Shown here one piece after another: positions 25,183 to 34,181 of a DNA stretch of 64,000 nt. The position numbers were made by a program, and so were the translations under genes. The DNA is from an uncultured Ruminiclostridium sp. (GTDB lineage: Bacteria; Bacillota; Clostridia; Oscillospirales; Ruminococcaceae): positions 163,542 to 227,541 of the forward strand of contig CAJTTE010000002.1 in NCBI GenBank assembly GCA_910579265.1, read 5' to 3'. Every line of letters begins with the position of its first letter. The first letter of the stretch is position 1. The notes beneath the pieces are model-generated. The model had not been told where the DNA came from. It was given only the letters and a program-made list of their open reading frames with translations, and made no database searches.

Positions 25183-25491
25183 TTATGCCTTTATGGACTC
25201 AATCTTTACCTGGCTGTAGGGCTGTCTGTGTCCCATAGCTCTTTTGGAGCTCTTCTTGGGCTTGTAGGTAAATACGTTTATCTTCTTGCCCTTACCGTTT
25301 TTCAGAAGGGAAGCGGTAACGCTTGCGCCGCTGACATAAGGCGCGCCTACCACAGCTCCGTCATCCTTGCCAACCATTACTACCTTATCGAAATTAACCT
25401 CGCCGCTCTCAATCCCGAGCTTTTCAACGAAAATTACGTCGCCCTCGGATACACGGTACTGTTTTCCGCCGGTTTCAATTACTGCGTACAT
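25183..25491 (-). CDS. rplU: 50S ribosomal protein L21
   Basis: A 102-residue L21: MYAVIETGGKQYRVSEGD at the start, then VGKDDGAVVGAPYV, GKKINVFTYKPKKSSKRAMGHRQPYS split across the RNA-binding C-terminal half. It is the first gene of rplU-prp-rpmA. Upstream is a leader of about 260 bases with a consensus promoter, where Firmicutes commonly carry the L21 leader RNA that autoregulates the operon. Confidence 0.97.
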   Translation of the reverse strand: MYAVIETGGKQYRVSEGDVIFVEKLGIESGEVNFDKVVMVGKDDGAVVGAPYVSGASVTASLLKNGKGKKINVFTYKPKKSSKRAMGHRQPYSQVKIESIKA

Positions 25492-25757
25492 AAAAATTAC
25501 CTTCTTTCTTTTACTCGCTGTGTTAAGCGGATTTTGCTTTCAGCGGCATTTACATCCGAACGCTTTGCCGTCAATATCGGTAATTTTACTATGCAAAACC
25601 GATTGTCGGACGGATTTAATTCTTAATGATATTTAGCCGAAAACATATTTATCCGCCATGGGGGAAGTGAACCCCTATTCCTGTTCGGAAAAGGCGGTGC
25701 GCTGATGCCGGTGTTATTACAAAAACGCACGCTTAAAAAAGCCCTACACAAGCGGCT
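25492..25757 (-). promoter_or_regulatory. Leader of the rplU operon, probable L21 leader RNA
   Basis: The transcript from the promoter at 25763-25791 would carry about 260 untranslated bases before the rplU ATG. It includes a hairpin GGGG-TTCACTT-CCCC on the minus strand (25659-25685) and other short inverted segments. Position and length match the known L21 leader of Firmicutes; I did not verify the consensus structure. Confidence 0.5.
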
Positions 25758-25762
25758 TAATT

Positions 25763-25791
25763 ATTTTATCACATTTTTTTCCCTTTGTCAA
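25763..25791 (-). promoter_or_regulatory. Promoter of the rplU operon
   Basis: On the minus strand TTGACA (25791-25786), a 17-bp spacer and TAAAAT (25768-25763). Confidence 0.8.
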
Positions 25792-25818
25792 CACTTTTTC
25801 GGAAAAAACCGTTTTCTG

Positions 25819-27258
25819 TTATTCGCCGCTTAATTCGGATATCACATCGGTTTCGGTCTCATTTGATTCATCCGCTGTGATCTCCACGTTCTTTAAGCTT
25901 CTGATAATTTGATTTGAACGTGTTCCTATCAATTTTTCCAGGTTGCTATCAGCTGTTTTTAAAGATTTACGTACTGCTTTAAGTGTGTCTTCAAAATTCT
26001 CGAATTCTTTTTTTGCCGCCCTCAGTATTGTCCAGACCTCGCTGCTTTTCTTCTGGATAGCCAGCGTTCTGAAGCCCATCTGGAGACTGTTCAGCATAGC
26101 GGCCATGGTAGAAGGACCTGCCACGTTGATCCTGTAATCTCTTTGAAGCTGTTCTACCAGACCTAAATTGATCACCTCCGAATACAGCCCTTCGAAGGGT
26201 AAAAACATAACTGCAAAATCAGTGGTATAGGGCGGTATTATGTACTTTTGACTGATACTTTTGGCGAAGCTTTTTATTTCGGTTTCCAGAAGCTTTCTTC
26301 TGACTTTTATTTCTTCCGAATCACCTCTCTCGTATGCGTCAAGAAGATTTCCGTAGGTATCTGCGGGGAACTTCGAGTCTATGGGAAGCCAGACCGCCTC
26401 TCCGTCCTTATTTCCGGGCAGTTTTACGGCGTAGTCCACCTTTTCCCTTGTGCCGGAAACTGATATCTGTTCGCCGTACTGTTCCGTGGTCAGAATTTCG
26501 CTAAGTATGGCTCCAAGCTGGATCTCGCCCATAACGCCGCGGGTTTTAACGTTAGACAGCACTTTTTTAAGATCTGTCACTCCCGAAGCGACCTGTTTCA
26601 TTTCTCCAAGTCCTTCGTAAACTTCACCAAGACGTTTGTTCACTATTTCAAAGGACTGGGTTATCCTGTCGTTAAGGGTCTTCTGGAGCTTTTCGTTTAC
26701 CGTATCGTTTATTTTGTCAAGGCTTTTTTGATTGTCCTCGCGAAGCTTGTCTATGCTAGCGGTATTGGCGTTCTGCATGTTACTTAAAGTATGGAGGGTG
26801 TCGTTACGGGTTTTTTCAAACTGTCCCTCCAGCTTTTCGAGGCTTTTTTGATTATCCTCACGAAGCTCCTTGATCCCCTGAGCATTGGCGGTTTGTATTT
26901 TCTCTAAAGTTTCAAGCGTTTCTTTGCGGGTTTTCTCAAACTGCTCCTCGATTTTTCCTATGCTTTTATCAAGCGTACTCCGTTGTTTTTCCTGTTCGTC
27001 CCTTAAGCTTTCTCCGAGCCGGGACACATTGTTGGTTATGCTTGAGGAAATTTCGCTTCGCAGATTTCCCTGATCCGCTCTTATATTGCTGCTCATTAGA
27101 TCAGTTTTTGTATTCAGAGTTTTGATGCTCTCGGAAATCTCCGTTAAATCCGTGTCGGAATTTCCGACGTTTCTTTCTCCAAGCTTTTTGATTATAATTA
27201 TGCCGATAACGATAAGCACGATACACAATGCCAAAATAATAATTTCAAGAATATCCAT
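25819..27258 (-). CDS. rmuC: RmuC-type DNA recombination protein
   Basis: A 479-residue RmuC homologue. Residues 5-25 are a membrane anchor (IIILALCIVLIVIGIIII), followed by a long coiled coil to about 230 with internal repeats (FEKTRKETLETLEKIQ and FEKTRNDTLHTLSNMQ). The RmuC nuclease-like domain spans about 235-440, with GVMGEIQLGAILSEIL, VWLPIDSKFPADTYGNLL and VMFLPFEGLYSEV. RmuC limits recombination at short inverted repeats in E. coli. That is of interest in a genome full of short inverted repeats, but this link is speculation. It appears monocistronic. Confidence 0.93.
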   Translation of the reverse strand: MDILEIIILALCIVLIVIGIIIIKKLGERNVGNSDTDLTEISESIKTLNTKTDLMSSNIRADQGNLRSEISSSITNNVSRLGESLRDEQEKQRSTLDKSIGKIEEQFEKTRKETLETLEKIQTANAQGIKELREDNQKSLEKLEGQFEKTRNDTLHTLSNMQNANTASIDKLREDNQKSLDKINDTVNEKLQKTLNDRITQSFEIVNKRLGEVYEGLGEMKQVASGVTDLKKVLSNVKTRGVMGEIQLGAILSEILTTEQYGEQISVSGTREKVDYAVKLPGNKDGEAVWLPIDSKFPADTYGNLLDAYERGDSEEIKVRRKLLETEIKSFAKSISQKYIIPPYTTDFAVMFLPFEGLYSEVINLGLVEQLQRDYRINVAGPSTMAAMLNSLQMGFRTLAIQKKSSEVWTILRAAKKEFENFEDTLKAVRKSLKTADSNLEKLIGTRSNQIIRSLKNVEITADESNETETDVISELSGE

Positions 27259-27439
27259 AATACGGGTCCCTTACAGTTTTATTTTATCATTCACGGTTTT
27301 TGGAAAAACAGCTATAAATCAGCCGCTTAAATACGGTCATATTTTGTATCATTTTTTATATTTTTCATTTAGGCGGTAATTTAATGTCCGCGAATTATGA
27401 TGAAAGACTGTCGGTGCGCATTCGGTTTTTAAAATATAT

Positions 27440-27523
27440 CTATTTTCGGGAGAAATGCTTTAGAACGCGTCCGCAGTCAATAAAAATCATGCAATTTACG
27501 GCTTTTCATGCAGTCCATAATTG
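27440..27523. repeat. Repeat family A, copy 3 (partial)
   Basis: Only the right-hand 80 bases of a family A element: GCGTCCGCAGTCAATA then GCAATTTACGGCTTTTCATGCAGTCC. It lies 12 bases past the Nudix stop codon. The other half is missing. Confidence 0.55.
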
Positions 27524-27534
27524 CTTAAGCATTT

Positions 27535-28056
27535 TTATTTAACTATACATCCGTCAGATTGCCGCCGGGCTTCAAACATAAGCGTTATAAAGCTTTTGAA
27601 ATACGGAATGAACGTCCCCTCGCAGATCATTTCAAGTATTTCTTCCAAGGTCGCCCATTTCGCTTCCTGTACCTCTTCGTACTGAAGCTTAAGAGAATCA
27701 AGGTCAATGTCATTATGGACGATATAAACGTCGTCAAAGCCCGTATCGAAGTTAACGGTAATATGAGGACGTTTTCCTTTAAGGCTAAGTTCGATTCCAA
27801 GCTCTTCCCGAAGCTCCCTTTCGGCGCCTTCCTGGCTCGTTTCGCCCGCTAAAACACTTCCGCCGCAGGTGATATCCCACAGACCTGACCAGCCTTTTTT
27901 AAACGGCTGCCTTTTTTGTATAAGCATTTGTCCTTTTGAATTGAATATGCAGATATGTACGACCGTATGGTAATCTCCGGCATTCAGATCCTCTCCCCGA
28001 ACCGCGGTTTTATTTTTCGGGCATCTGTCAGCATCGTAAATGTCCCAATACTCCAT
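27535..28056 (-). CDS. Nudix hydrolase
   Basis: A 173-residue Nudix protein. The Nudix box begins at GGSVLAGETSQEGAEREL (about residues 66-83) and continues REELGIEL, with all metal-binding Glu residues present. The preceding VHICIFNSKGQMLIQKRQPFKK is the usual beta strand. The overall form resembles isopentenyl-diphosphate isomerase-like Nudix proteins often annotated as NTP pyrophosphohydrolase; the substrate is unknown. It is 5 bases after the small membrane protein gene, so it probably ends the lgt-folD operon. Confidence 0.88.
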   Translation of the reverse strand: MEYWDIYDADRCPKNKTAVRGEDLNAGDYHTVVHICIFNSKGQMLIQKRQPFKKGWSGLWDITCGGSVLAGETSQEGAERELREELGIELSLKGKRPHITVNFDTGFDDVYIVHNDIDLDSLKLQYEEVQEAKWATLEEILEMICEGTFIPYFKSFITLMFEARRQSDGCIVK

Positions 28057-28061
28057 AACGA

Positions 28062-28274
28062 TTATCTCCTTTTCTTGATCCGTTCCTGTTGTTTATCCTG
28101 TTTCAGGAATTTGAAATGCAGTACGAACTGAAACGCCGCCAGTCCGGTCATCATAACGATAGCAATAACGGTGCCGGCATTCCACATTCCGTTGAGCGAG
28201 AAATAAACCGCAAGATAGACTGCCGCAAGACAGAGAATTATGCCCGTTATAAATGGTGATTGTCCTTTTTTCAT
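28062..28274 (-). CDS. Small two-span membrane protein
   Basis: A 70-residue protein with two hydrophobic segments (about 8-27 and 35-55) and a strongly basic tail (KFLKQDKQQERIKKRR). Its ATG overlaps the stop of folD by 4 bases (ATGA), and the Nudix gene follows after 5 bases. No family recognised. Confidence 0.7.
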   Translation of the reverse strand: MKKGQSPFITGIILCLAAVYLAVYFSLNGMWNAGTVIAIVMMTGLAAFQFVLHFKFLKQDKQQERIKKRR

Positions 28275-29107
28275 AGGCTTTGGAGCTTACCGGCTCTTAA
28301 AGTGTTTTCCATAAGCATAGCAATGGTCATAGGACCTACTCCGCCGGGAACGGGAGTAATAAAGCTGCATTTACCGCTGACGCTTTCAAAATCCACATCG
28401 CCGCAAAGCTTGCCCTGGGAATTTCTGTTCATTCCTACGTCTATGACGATCGCGCCTTCCTTTACCATATCGGCGGTTACAAATCCCGCTTTTCCTACTG
28501 CCGAAACCAGAATATCGGCTCTTCTGCATACGTCGGCCAAATCCTTTGTTTTACTGTGACAAATGGTAACGGTTGCACTTTCATGAAGAAGAAGCATGGC
28601 CATAGGTTTTCCGACGATATTTGAACGGCCTATAACCACGCATTCCTTACCGGATATTTCCGTTTCGGTAGAGTGAATAAGTTCCATAACTCCCGCAGGA
28701 GTGCAGGGAAGGAAAGCGTAGTCTCCTATCATTATCCTGCCGACGTTTACCGCATGAAATGCATCCACATCCTTTTCGGGACTGATATGTCCGATCACCT
28801 TTTTTTCGTCTATATGTCCGGGCAGAGGAAGCTGGACCAATATTCCGTTTACTCTGGGATCCTTGTTAAGCGTGTCCACTAGTTCGAGAAGCTGTGCCTC
28901 GTCGGTTTCCTCGGGAAGGGCGTATTCAAAAGAGGTTATGCCGCATAATTCGCATGCTTTTTTCTTGTTGTTGACATAAACGCGGCTTGCCTGATCGTTT
29001 CCTACGATCACTACCGCCAGACCTATCTTGAGTCCTTTTTCCGCTATTTCGTTTCTTACTCTTTCTTTAACGGCTTGGGAGACCGATTTTCCGTCGATGA
29101 TTTTCAT
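28271..29107 (-). CDS. folD: Bifunctional 5,10-methylene-THF dehydrogenase/cyclohydrolase
   Basis: A 278-residue FolD, which interconverts methylene-, methenyl- and 10-formyl-tetrahydrofolate with NADP. Visible: the catalytic lysine region SRVYVNNKKKA (42-51), VNGILVQLPLPGHID (about 92-106), the SPEKDVDAF motif, the Rossmann segment ECVVIGRSNIVGKPMA, and FITPVPGGVGPMTIAMLMEN near the end. Length is normal. It lies 2 bases after lgt and overlaps the small membrane gene. Confidence 0.96.
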   Translation of the reverse strand: MKIIDGKSVSQAVKERVRNEIAEKGLKIGLAVVIVGNDQASRVYVNNKKKACELCGITSFEYALPEETDEAQLLELVDTLNKDPRVNGILVQLPLPGHIDEKKVIGHISPEKDVDAFHAVNVGRIMIGDYAFLPCTPAGVMELIHSTETEISGKECVVIGRSNIVGKPMAMLLLHESATVTICHSKTKDLADVCRRADILVSAVGKAGFVTADMVKEGAIVIDVGMNRNSQGKLCGDVDFESVSGKCSFITPVPGGVGPMTIAMLMENTLRAGKLQSL

Positions 29108-29109
29108 AC

Positions 29110-30195
29110 TTATTTATCCTCCGATGTATTATTATCAATGTTTGTTTCTTGAACGCCTTTTTCATCGCCCAGAATACTGGGAGCGGTTTTTTCGGAATAA
29201 GCTTTTTCCGCTTTTTTCATCGCCTTTTTTGCTGCTTCGTTTTCCTTTTCCAGTATACGTTTTTTTTCAAACGATCTGATTCGCTCCGCACTGTCCTCGG
29301 TGTTGACGTAAAGAGGTCTTCCGTCTTTTTTGACGGCAATTTTAAAGTATATTATCATTATGAGCGCCAAAACTGCCGAGGCTATCGCGATAACTTGTGA
29401 AATCTTAAGCGATCCGGCATAAAGGCTGTCCGTGCGAAGACCCTCTATCCAGCCTCTTCCCGCTCCGTACCAAAATACGTAGTAAAGAAACAGTTCTCCG
29501 TCGAAGGTCCGTATTTTGTTCCCTATAAAATGTATAAGTAAAAAACCTACGATGCACCACAGGCTTTCGTATAAAAAACATGGATGGACAAGAATATCCG
29601 TTTTCGTTACGCTTTGCCCAGATGCTTCTATAACTATGGGATCAAGCGCTATTTTCGTTCCGGTCATGCCCCAGGGAAGATTTCCTGCGGTAGGCGCTCC
29701 GTAGCACTCCTGATTTATAAAGTTGCCCCATCTTCCGATTGCCTGGCCTATAAGAAAAGCGGGTGCGGCTACGTCGAGTAACGGAAGAAACGGGGTTTTT
29801 TTGATTTTACTCATAATGATTCCCGTGATGACTCCGAAGATTATCCCGCCGTAAATGGCAAGACCTCCGTCATGTATCTTCGTAAACATTGTGATTAAAT
29901 CATATTTGTTTTCTGCGTCAGGGTTCATTAAGTTGTAAAACAAACAGAAATAAGCTCTTGCGCCGATAAATCCCACGATGATGGATACAAAAGCGATATC
30001 AAAAACGTTATCGGAGATCAACCCGACTTTTCTGGCTCTTTTCATGGCGTAGATAAATCCGAGTATTACGCCCGCGGCAATAAGTATGCCGTACCAGTAT
30101 ATATCCATTCCGAATAAATTGAATGCCACACGGTTGATTTCAATATCTCCGGAGAATAAATTTGGGAATTCAACCGATTCTTTTAAAAGCTGCAT
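29110..30195 (-). CDS. lgt: Prolipoprotein diacylglyceryl transferase
   Basis: A 361-residue integral membrane enzyme that transfers diacylglycerol to the lipobox cysteine of prolipoproteins, such as the two mannanases in this window. About seven membrane segments are visible. The Lgt signature is GRWGNFINQECYG (about residues 160-172), preceded by DGGLAIYGGI and followed by LYESLWC and GAGRGWIEGLRTDSLY. The last 75 residues are a charged, Lys/Glu-rich tail longer than in most Lgt proteins. GAAAGGACAAAACTT precedes the ATG. It is the first gene of lgt-folD-membrane protein-Nudix. Confidence 0.95.
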   Translation of the reverse strand: MQLLKESVEFPNLFSGDIEINRVAFNLFGMDIYWYGILIAAGVILGFIYAMKRARKVGLISDNVFDIAFVSIIVGFIGARAYFCLFYNLMNPDAENKYDLITMFTKIHDGGLAIYGGIIFGVITGIIMSKIKKTPFLPLLDVAAPAFLIGQAIGRWGNFINQECYGAPTAGNLPWGMTGTKIALDPIVIEASGQSVTKTDILVHPCFLYESLWCIVGFLLIHFIGNKIRTFDGELFLYYVFWYGAGRGWIEGLRTDSLYAGSLKISQVIAIASAVLALIMIIYFKIAVKKDGRPLYVNTEDSAERIRSFEKKRILEKENEAAKKAMKKAEKAYSEKTAPSILGDEKGVQETNIDNNTSEDK

Positions 30196-30350
30196 AAGTT
30201 TTGTCCTTTCTTTTTTGTTTTTCTGTAATATTGTAAAAATAAAATCAGGCTCGTTTTTTTACGGGAAAGATCCTCTCTGATACTACGGCCGGTCGTTATA
30301 AAAAGCATATTCAACGGCATCCGAGCGTGGTTTCAGCCGAAGACTTGCTT

Positions 30351-31637
30351 TTACGCGCCTGAAGAAACGGGTTCTACCGTTGATATACTGCAGTTGTCAA
30401 CATCAAGCTTTTTCAGCGCATCAACAATGTCATCGTAGCAAAGCTCGGCGGAGATATCTATATAATCAAAGGCTCCGATACCCGCCATTTCCGAGTTCAT
30501 CATTGAATTGGCTCTTATTTCCACGCTTCCGAGGCCGCCGATAATTTGTCCGTAGATTTTTTTCCTGATGCCTTCAAATACTTCCTTGTCGGGCAGCGCG
30601 GTTTTAAGTCTTTTAAGTTCGCCGTTTATTTTATCCTTGACTATTGACGGATTTTTGGACTCTCCCGAAATTGCTGCCGTAAAAAAATCTCGTCCGTGAA
30701 AAACTCCTACATTCATATAATCTATAAGCTCCTGTTCGTACATCTCGGAGTAAAATCCGGTATTTTCCCCGAGGCAGCATGAAAAGAGCGCGTTATACAC
30801 GACATATGCTTTTGCCGCTTCTCTTCCGCTTAAAGGCGGCAGCTTGTACATTATTTCAAAAATAGGACGCGAACAGGGAAGCTTTTCCGATATGGTTTTT
30901 TCTCTTACCTCATAAGGTTCATCCGGAATAACTCTTTCTGCTTTATGCCCGGAATTTTTTTTCAAAAGCCTGTCGCATATTTGAAGCACCTTTTCACAAT
31001 CAAAATTTCCCGCAATTGAAATTACGGCATTGTTAAGATCGTAGAAAACATCGTAACAGCGGTACAGTATCTCCTTGTTGATTTTCTTTATACTTTCTGA
31101 CGTTCCTCCTATTCTTGTTCTGACAGGATTGTTATGATAAACCGCATCCAAGCAGTTATAAAAAACCCTGTGGGCAGGATCGTCCTCATACATTCTTATT
31201 TCCTGTTCTATGATGCTGCGTTCCTTTTCAACGTTTTCATCGGTAAAATACGGTTTCTGAACGAAATCCAGCAGTATTTCCAGGTTTTCTTCGAGCTTGT
31301 GGGTGCATGAAAAAAGGTAAGCGGTTTTATCGAAGCCTGTAAATGCATTGGCGTTTGCTCCGGTTTTCGAAAACTTTTGAAAAGTGTTACCGTCCGCATT
31401 TTCAAACATTTTGTGCTCTATATAGTGAGCGGCTCCGTCAGGAATAGTAATAAGGTTTGTTTCGCCGTCTGATTTAAGAATGTTGTCCACCGATCCGTAA
31501 TTTACTCCGAACAAAGCGTATACGCTGTTATAATCTTCCATTGGGCAAAGACAGATCGTACAGCCGCTTGGGTGACGTATTCGTATATATCTTTCTCCTA
31601 CCTTGGAATTTTCTATAATCTCCTTTTTATGTTCCAT
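30351..31637 (-). CDS. M16 family zinc peptidase (YmfH-type, active subunit)
   Basis: A 428-residue M16 peptidase with the inverted zinc motif HYIEH (HxxEH) in DGAAHYIEHKMFENADG (about residues 68-84) and the third ligand Glu in VEKERSIIEQEIRMYEDDP. Firmicutes commonly carry this type next to a second, non-catalytic M16 protein, as here. The two genes are separated by about 50 bases on the minus strand, with the inactive partner first. They are expected to form a clam-shell heterodimer that degrades or processes peptides. Confidence 0.9.
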   Translation of the reverse strand: MEHKKEIIENSKVGERYIRIRHPSGCTICLCPMEDYNSVYALFGVNYGSVDNILKSDGETNLITIPDGAAHYIEHKMFENADGNTFQKFSKTGANANAFTGFDKTAYLFSCTHKLEENLEILLDFVQKPYFTDENVEKERSIIEQEIRMYEDDPAHRVFYNCLDAVYHNNPVRTRIGGTSESIKKINKEILYRCYDVFYDLNNAVISIAGNFDCEKVLQICDRLLKKNSGHKAERVIPDEPYEVREKTISEKLPCSRPIFEIMYKLPPLSGREAAKAYVVYNALFSCCLGENTGFYSEMYEQELIDYMNVGVFHGRDFFTAAISGESKNPSIVKDKINGELKRLKTALPDKEVFEGIRKKIYGQIIGGLGSVEIRANSMMNSEMAGIGAFDYIDISAELCYDDIVDALKKLDVDNCSISTVEPVSSGA

Positions 31638-31689
31638 TTCAAAGCTTTATCCTTTCAGATATTATCATATTTACCGCGCGTCCGTCTGT

Positions 31690-32952
31690 TTAATCCTTCG
31701 GAGCGAGGATATAAACCGTATCGAGAGTCAACGATCGGGCGGCGTTGATAATATCTTCCCGATTGACCCTGGCTTCTTCTTCAATAACATCTTCAGGGGA
31801 TTTTATATCGTCTTCATAAATGCGAATGAGGTACCATGCTCCCATATGTTTAAAACTGTCATAGTATGCTCTGAGAAAATTTCTTCGGTATATTTTGGCA
31901 TATTCTATATTTTCATCTGAAAAATCTCCGTTTTTCATTGCTTCAAGCTGAATAAGTATTTCCTTTTCCGTTTTATCGATGTTGTTTTTGTCGATACCGC
32001 TTCTTACCGAAAAAGAGCCTTTGTTGCAATTCACAAATGACCAGCAGTAATAGCAAAGAGACTTTTTTTCGCGTATATTTATAAACAGCTTGGAGGACGA
32101 AGATCCTCCGTATATTTCATTCATAATCTTAAGAGCGGATTTATTCACACACTCGGTTTTAAATCCTAAGGCAAGCTGACTTTGCGTAACCTCCATTTCT
32201 TCGTAAATTCTTTTCGGTTCATTCTTTAAAGGACTGCGCTTAGATTCGAAGGAAAAAATCTCTTCCCGCTCAAGCTTTATAAATGCGTCGGTGATTATTT
32301 TCTTTTCATCGGAAAAATCACTGCATCCGGTGCATATTATTTCGATACGGCAATGCTCTAAAAGTCTTTTATAAGCTTTATACGCGCTTTTTGCCGAAAC
32401 TCTTTTAGCCTGAGCCGCTGTTCCCAGTGTCCGTATTCCGGCAGGCTCTCCTTCATAAAGGATTTCGATTATTCTTTGACTTGCATAGGAATATTTATCG
32501 TTTATTTCCGCTTCGATTTCGTTTATTACAGCCTGGCGCTCCAGTCGGGTCACTTTTTGCGAAAAAGCGCCGTTTTCCAGAAGCGGGTCAAACAGGCAGC
32601 TTAAAAGAATGTCAATCGCCTCAGAGCCCACCTTTTCATTTTGAAAAGCATATTTGTTGTCAATATATTCAACGGTAAAGGTTACGAACTGGACGTCGTC
32701 CGTTCCCAGAACTCCTCCGTCAAGCCGTGCCGCATAGAGGGATGAAAGCTTGCTGTTGAGTTTGGCGTGGTCGGGGTACTTATTATTGGATTTTGTAAGA
32801 ATACGTGCAAGAACAGCGTATTCCGAAGCCGTTTCCTCGGATATCGGTGTTATAAAATTAATGGACACTACGTTGAATTTTGCTCTTTTGTCAGTGATGC
32901 GGCTTAGAAATATCCCTTTGCCGATTTCCCGTCTTTCTATTTTTTCGGGCAT
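31690..32952 (-). CDS. M16 family protein without the zinc motif (YmfF-type partner)
   Basis: A 420-residue M16-fold protein. I chose ATG 32952 (MPEKIERREIG) because AAAGGAA lies about 9 bases upstream; longer in-frame starts lack a site. At the place where HxxEH would lie, the protein reads ILTKSNNKYPDHAKLNSKL, so the metal ligands are missing, as in YmfF partners. Conserved parts are VSINFITPISEE, NEIEAEINDKYSYASQRI and GGSSSSKLFINIREKKSLCYY (the last being the substrate-clamp R/Y region, split in the fold). It pairs with the active M16 gene downstream. Confidence 0.87.
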   Translation of the reverse strand: MPEKIERREIGKGIFLSRITDKRAKFNVVSINFITPISEETASEYAVLARILTKSNNKYPDHAKLNSKLSSLYAARLDGGVLGTDDVQFVTFTVEYIDNKYAFQNEKVGSEAIDILLSCLFDPLLENGAFSQKVTRLERQAVINEIEAEINDKYSYASQRIIEILYEGEPAGIRTLGTAAQAKRVSAKSAYKAYKRLLEHCRIEIICTGCSDFSDEKKIITDAFIKLEREEIFSFESKRSPLKNEPKRIYEEMEVTQSQLALGFKTECVNKSALKIMNEIYGGSSSSKLFINIREKKSLCYYCWSFVNCNKGSFSVRSGIDKNNIDKTEKEILIQLEAMKNGDFSDENIEYAKIYRRNFLRAYYDSFKHMGAWYLIRIYEDDIKSPEDVIEEEARVNREDIINAARSLTLDTVYILAPKD

Positions 32953-33647
32953 TGGTGTAAGTTCCTTTCTTTCCATATCCGTTAAAAATATTTGTACGTG
33001 TTTTTTCAGCATCGGCGCCCCGGAATGAGCCGAAGGCATAGTGAGACGGCGCCTAAGAAATCATCCGTTACCGCCGCCGTATGTTATGATCAGTCCTGAA
33101 AACCGGTTGACAGAAATATGACATTCAACTGTTCAGGATTTGTATAATCCTGTTTAGTATACCATATTTTGCACTGAATTACCATAGCTTTCACAAATTT
33201 TTTTCTTTTGTCTTTTATTAAAAAGCTTAAAAACAGGTTTTTCCTCTTATGATACGATTTGACATGGCTTCGGACACATAGGCGCTTTCCTCATGCATAT
33301 CTGTATACGGGCTTGCGCACGCAGATTGTTCGTGTCGAGGATTTTAAAAGCGTTTGGAGCTTTAAATATAAAAAGTCTTCCTTATGTGAAGAAAGTTGCT
33401 GCTTTTAAGAAAATAAAATTTGTTTCATTAAAGGAAAGAGCCGGTGTTATTTGATTTATTCATAAATATTGCTTGTTTTTATAAAAAAGGTTGATTTTTA
33501 TTTGTCGATAGGAGAATTACCGCTGTTTGTGAAAGAATAACTGTTTTTGGGAATACTCATTTAAAATCGGAATATTTATTTTTCATTTTGATTCTGATCC
33601 GGCGGCGGAGAATCATTGACGAAAAAATATAAATTTTAAAAAAAGAC
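32953..33647. other. Gene-free region between the M16 genes and the sRNA candidate
   Basis: About 700 bases. A minus-strand TATACT-like box near 33150 could serve the M16 pair, and CAGGATT / AATCCTG inverted segments lie just beyond it. No ORF with a ribosome binding site and no family A-F repeat seen. Confidence 0.45.
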
Positions 33648-33675
33648 AAAAAAATGGGATCCCGTACGGGATCCC
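33648..33675 (-). terminator. Terminator of the sRNA candidate
   Basis: A perfect 20-base palindrome at 33656-33675 (8-bp arms GGGATCCC around GTAC) followed on the minus strand by A and seven T, then GTC and more T. A textbook intrinsic terminator for minus-strand transcription. Confidence 0.88.
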
Positions 33676-33767
33676 GAAACTCAAATAATTAGAATGTGTA
33701 GAACAAAAGAAAGGAGACAACTAAAAATTAAGTAAATCAATCAATCTATCCAATCGTGATTTAACTT
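33648..33767 (-). ncRNA. Candidate small RNA with anti-Shine-Dalgarno tract
   Basis: A transcript of about 120 bases is defined by a consensus promoter (33774-33802) and a perfect terminator (33648-33675), with no gene on either strand between them. No ORF of useful length with a ribosome binding site lies inside. The middle is A/U rich and includes an exposed pyrimidine tract, TTGTCTCCTTTCTTTTGTTC (33720-33701 on the minus strand), complementary to GAAAGGAG-type ribosome binding sites. Such tracts are the seed of many Gram-positive regulatory RNAs. I do not recognise an Rfam family. The +1 position near 33767 is estimated from the -10 box. Confidence 0.65.
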
Positions 33768-33773
33768 GCCTTT

Positions 33774-33802
33774 AGTATACTACCTTTTGTTGTATTTGTC
33801 AA
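33774..33802 (-). promoter_or_regulatory. Consensus promoter of the sRNA candidate
   Basis: On the minus strand TTGACA (33802-33797), a spacer of exactly 17 bp and TATACT (33779-33774). The -35 box lies in an 8-bp dyad, TTTGTCAA (33795-33802) and TTGACAAA (33809-33816), whose other arm holds the -35 of a plus-strand promoter. Confidence 0.82.
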
Positions 33803-33808
33803 TAACTT

Positions 33809-33836
33809 TTGACAAATTTAAAAAGATTTGTATGAT
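33809..33836 (+). promoter_or_regulatory. Divergent plus-strand promoter candidate
   Basis: TTGACA (33809-33814), a 16-bp spacer and TATGAT (33831-33836), back to back with the sRNA promoter. No gene follows on this strand, so it may be fortuitous or may start an untranslated RNA. Confidence 0.4.
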
Positions 33837-33991
33837 CCTACAAATATGAATGTTTAAAATTTCACAAAACCACCATAAATCATTGCGTCAAAACCGGACA
33901 AAATCAAATAGAACAACATACGGTAAGCTCGCGGCATATTTTGCATGTTTTAGTCCATTTTTCACAAATGTTTTTCCGAAATACTAAAGCA

Positions 33992-34019
33992 TTGACACTG
34001 CTGCTGCGATTCATATAAT
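33992..34019 (+). promoter_or_regulatory. Second plus-strand promoter candidate
   Basis: TTGACA (33992-33997), a 16-bp spacer and consensus TATAAT (34014-34019). The only thing downstream is the 3' end of the HxlR gene in antisense, so any product would be an untranslated or antisense RNA. Confidence 0.45.
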
Positions 34020-34181
34020 TTTCAAATCGTTATTCGTCGCTATTCCTAAGTATATTGCTGCGGCGGCGGTAAAGAACCGACGCTGATAAAGAAAATACCG
34101 AAAAACAAATCAGGCTTCGCAATTCACATACATCGTCCGATGTGGTTTTAGAATATGTGTTTTTATTGAAAAAGTCTGTTT

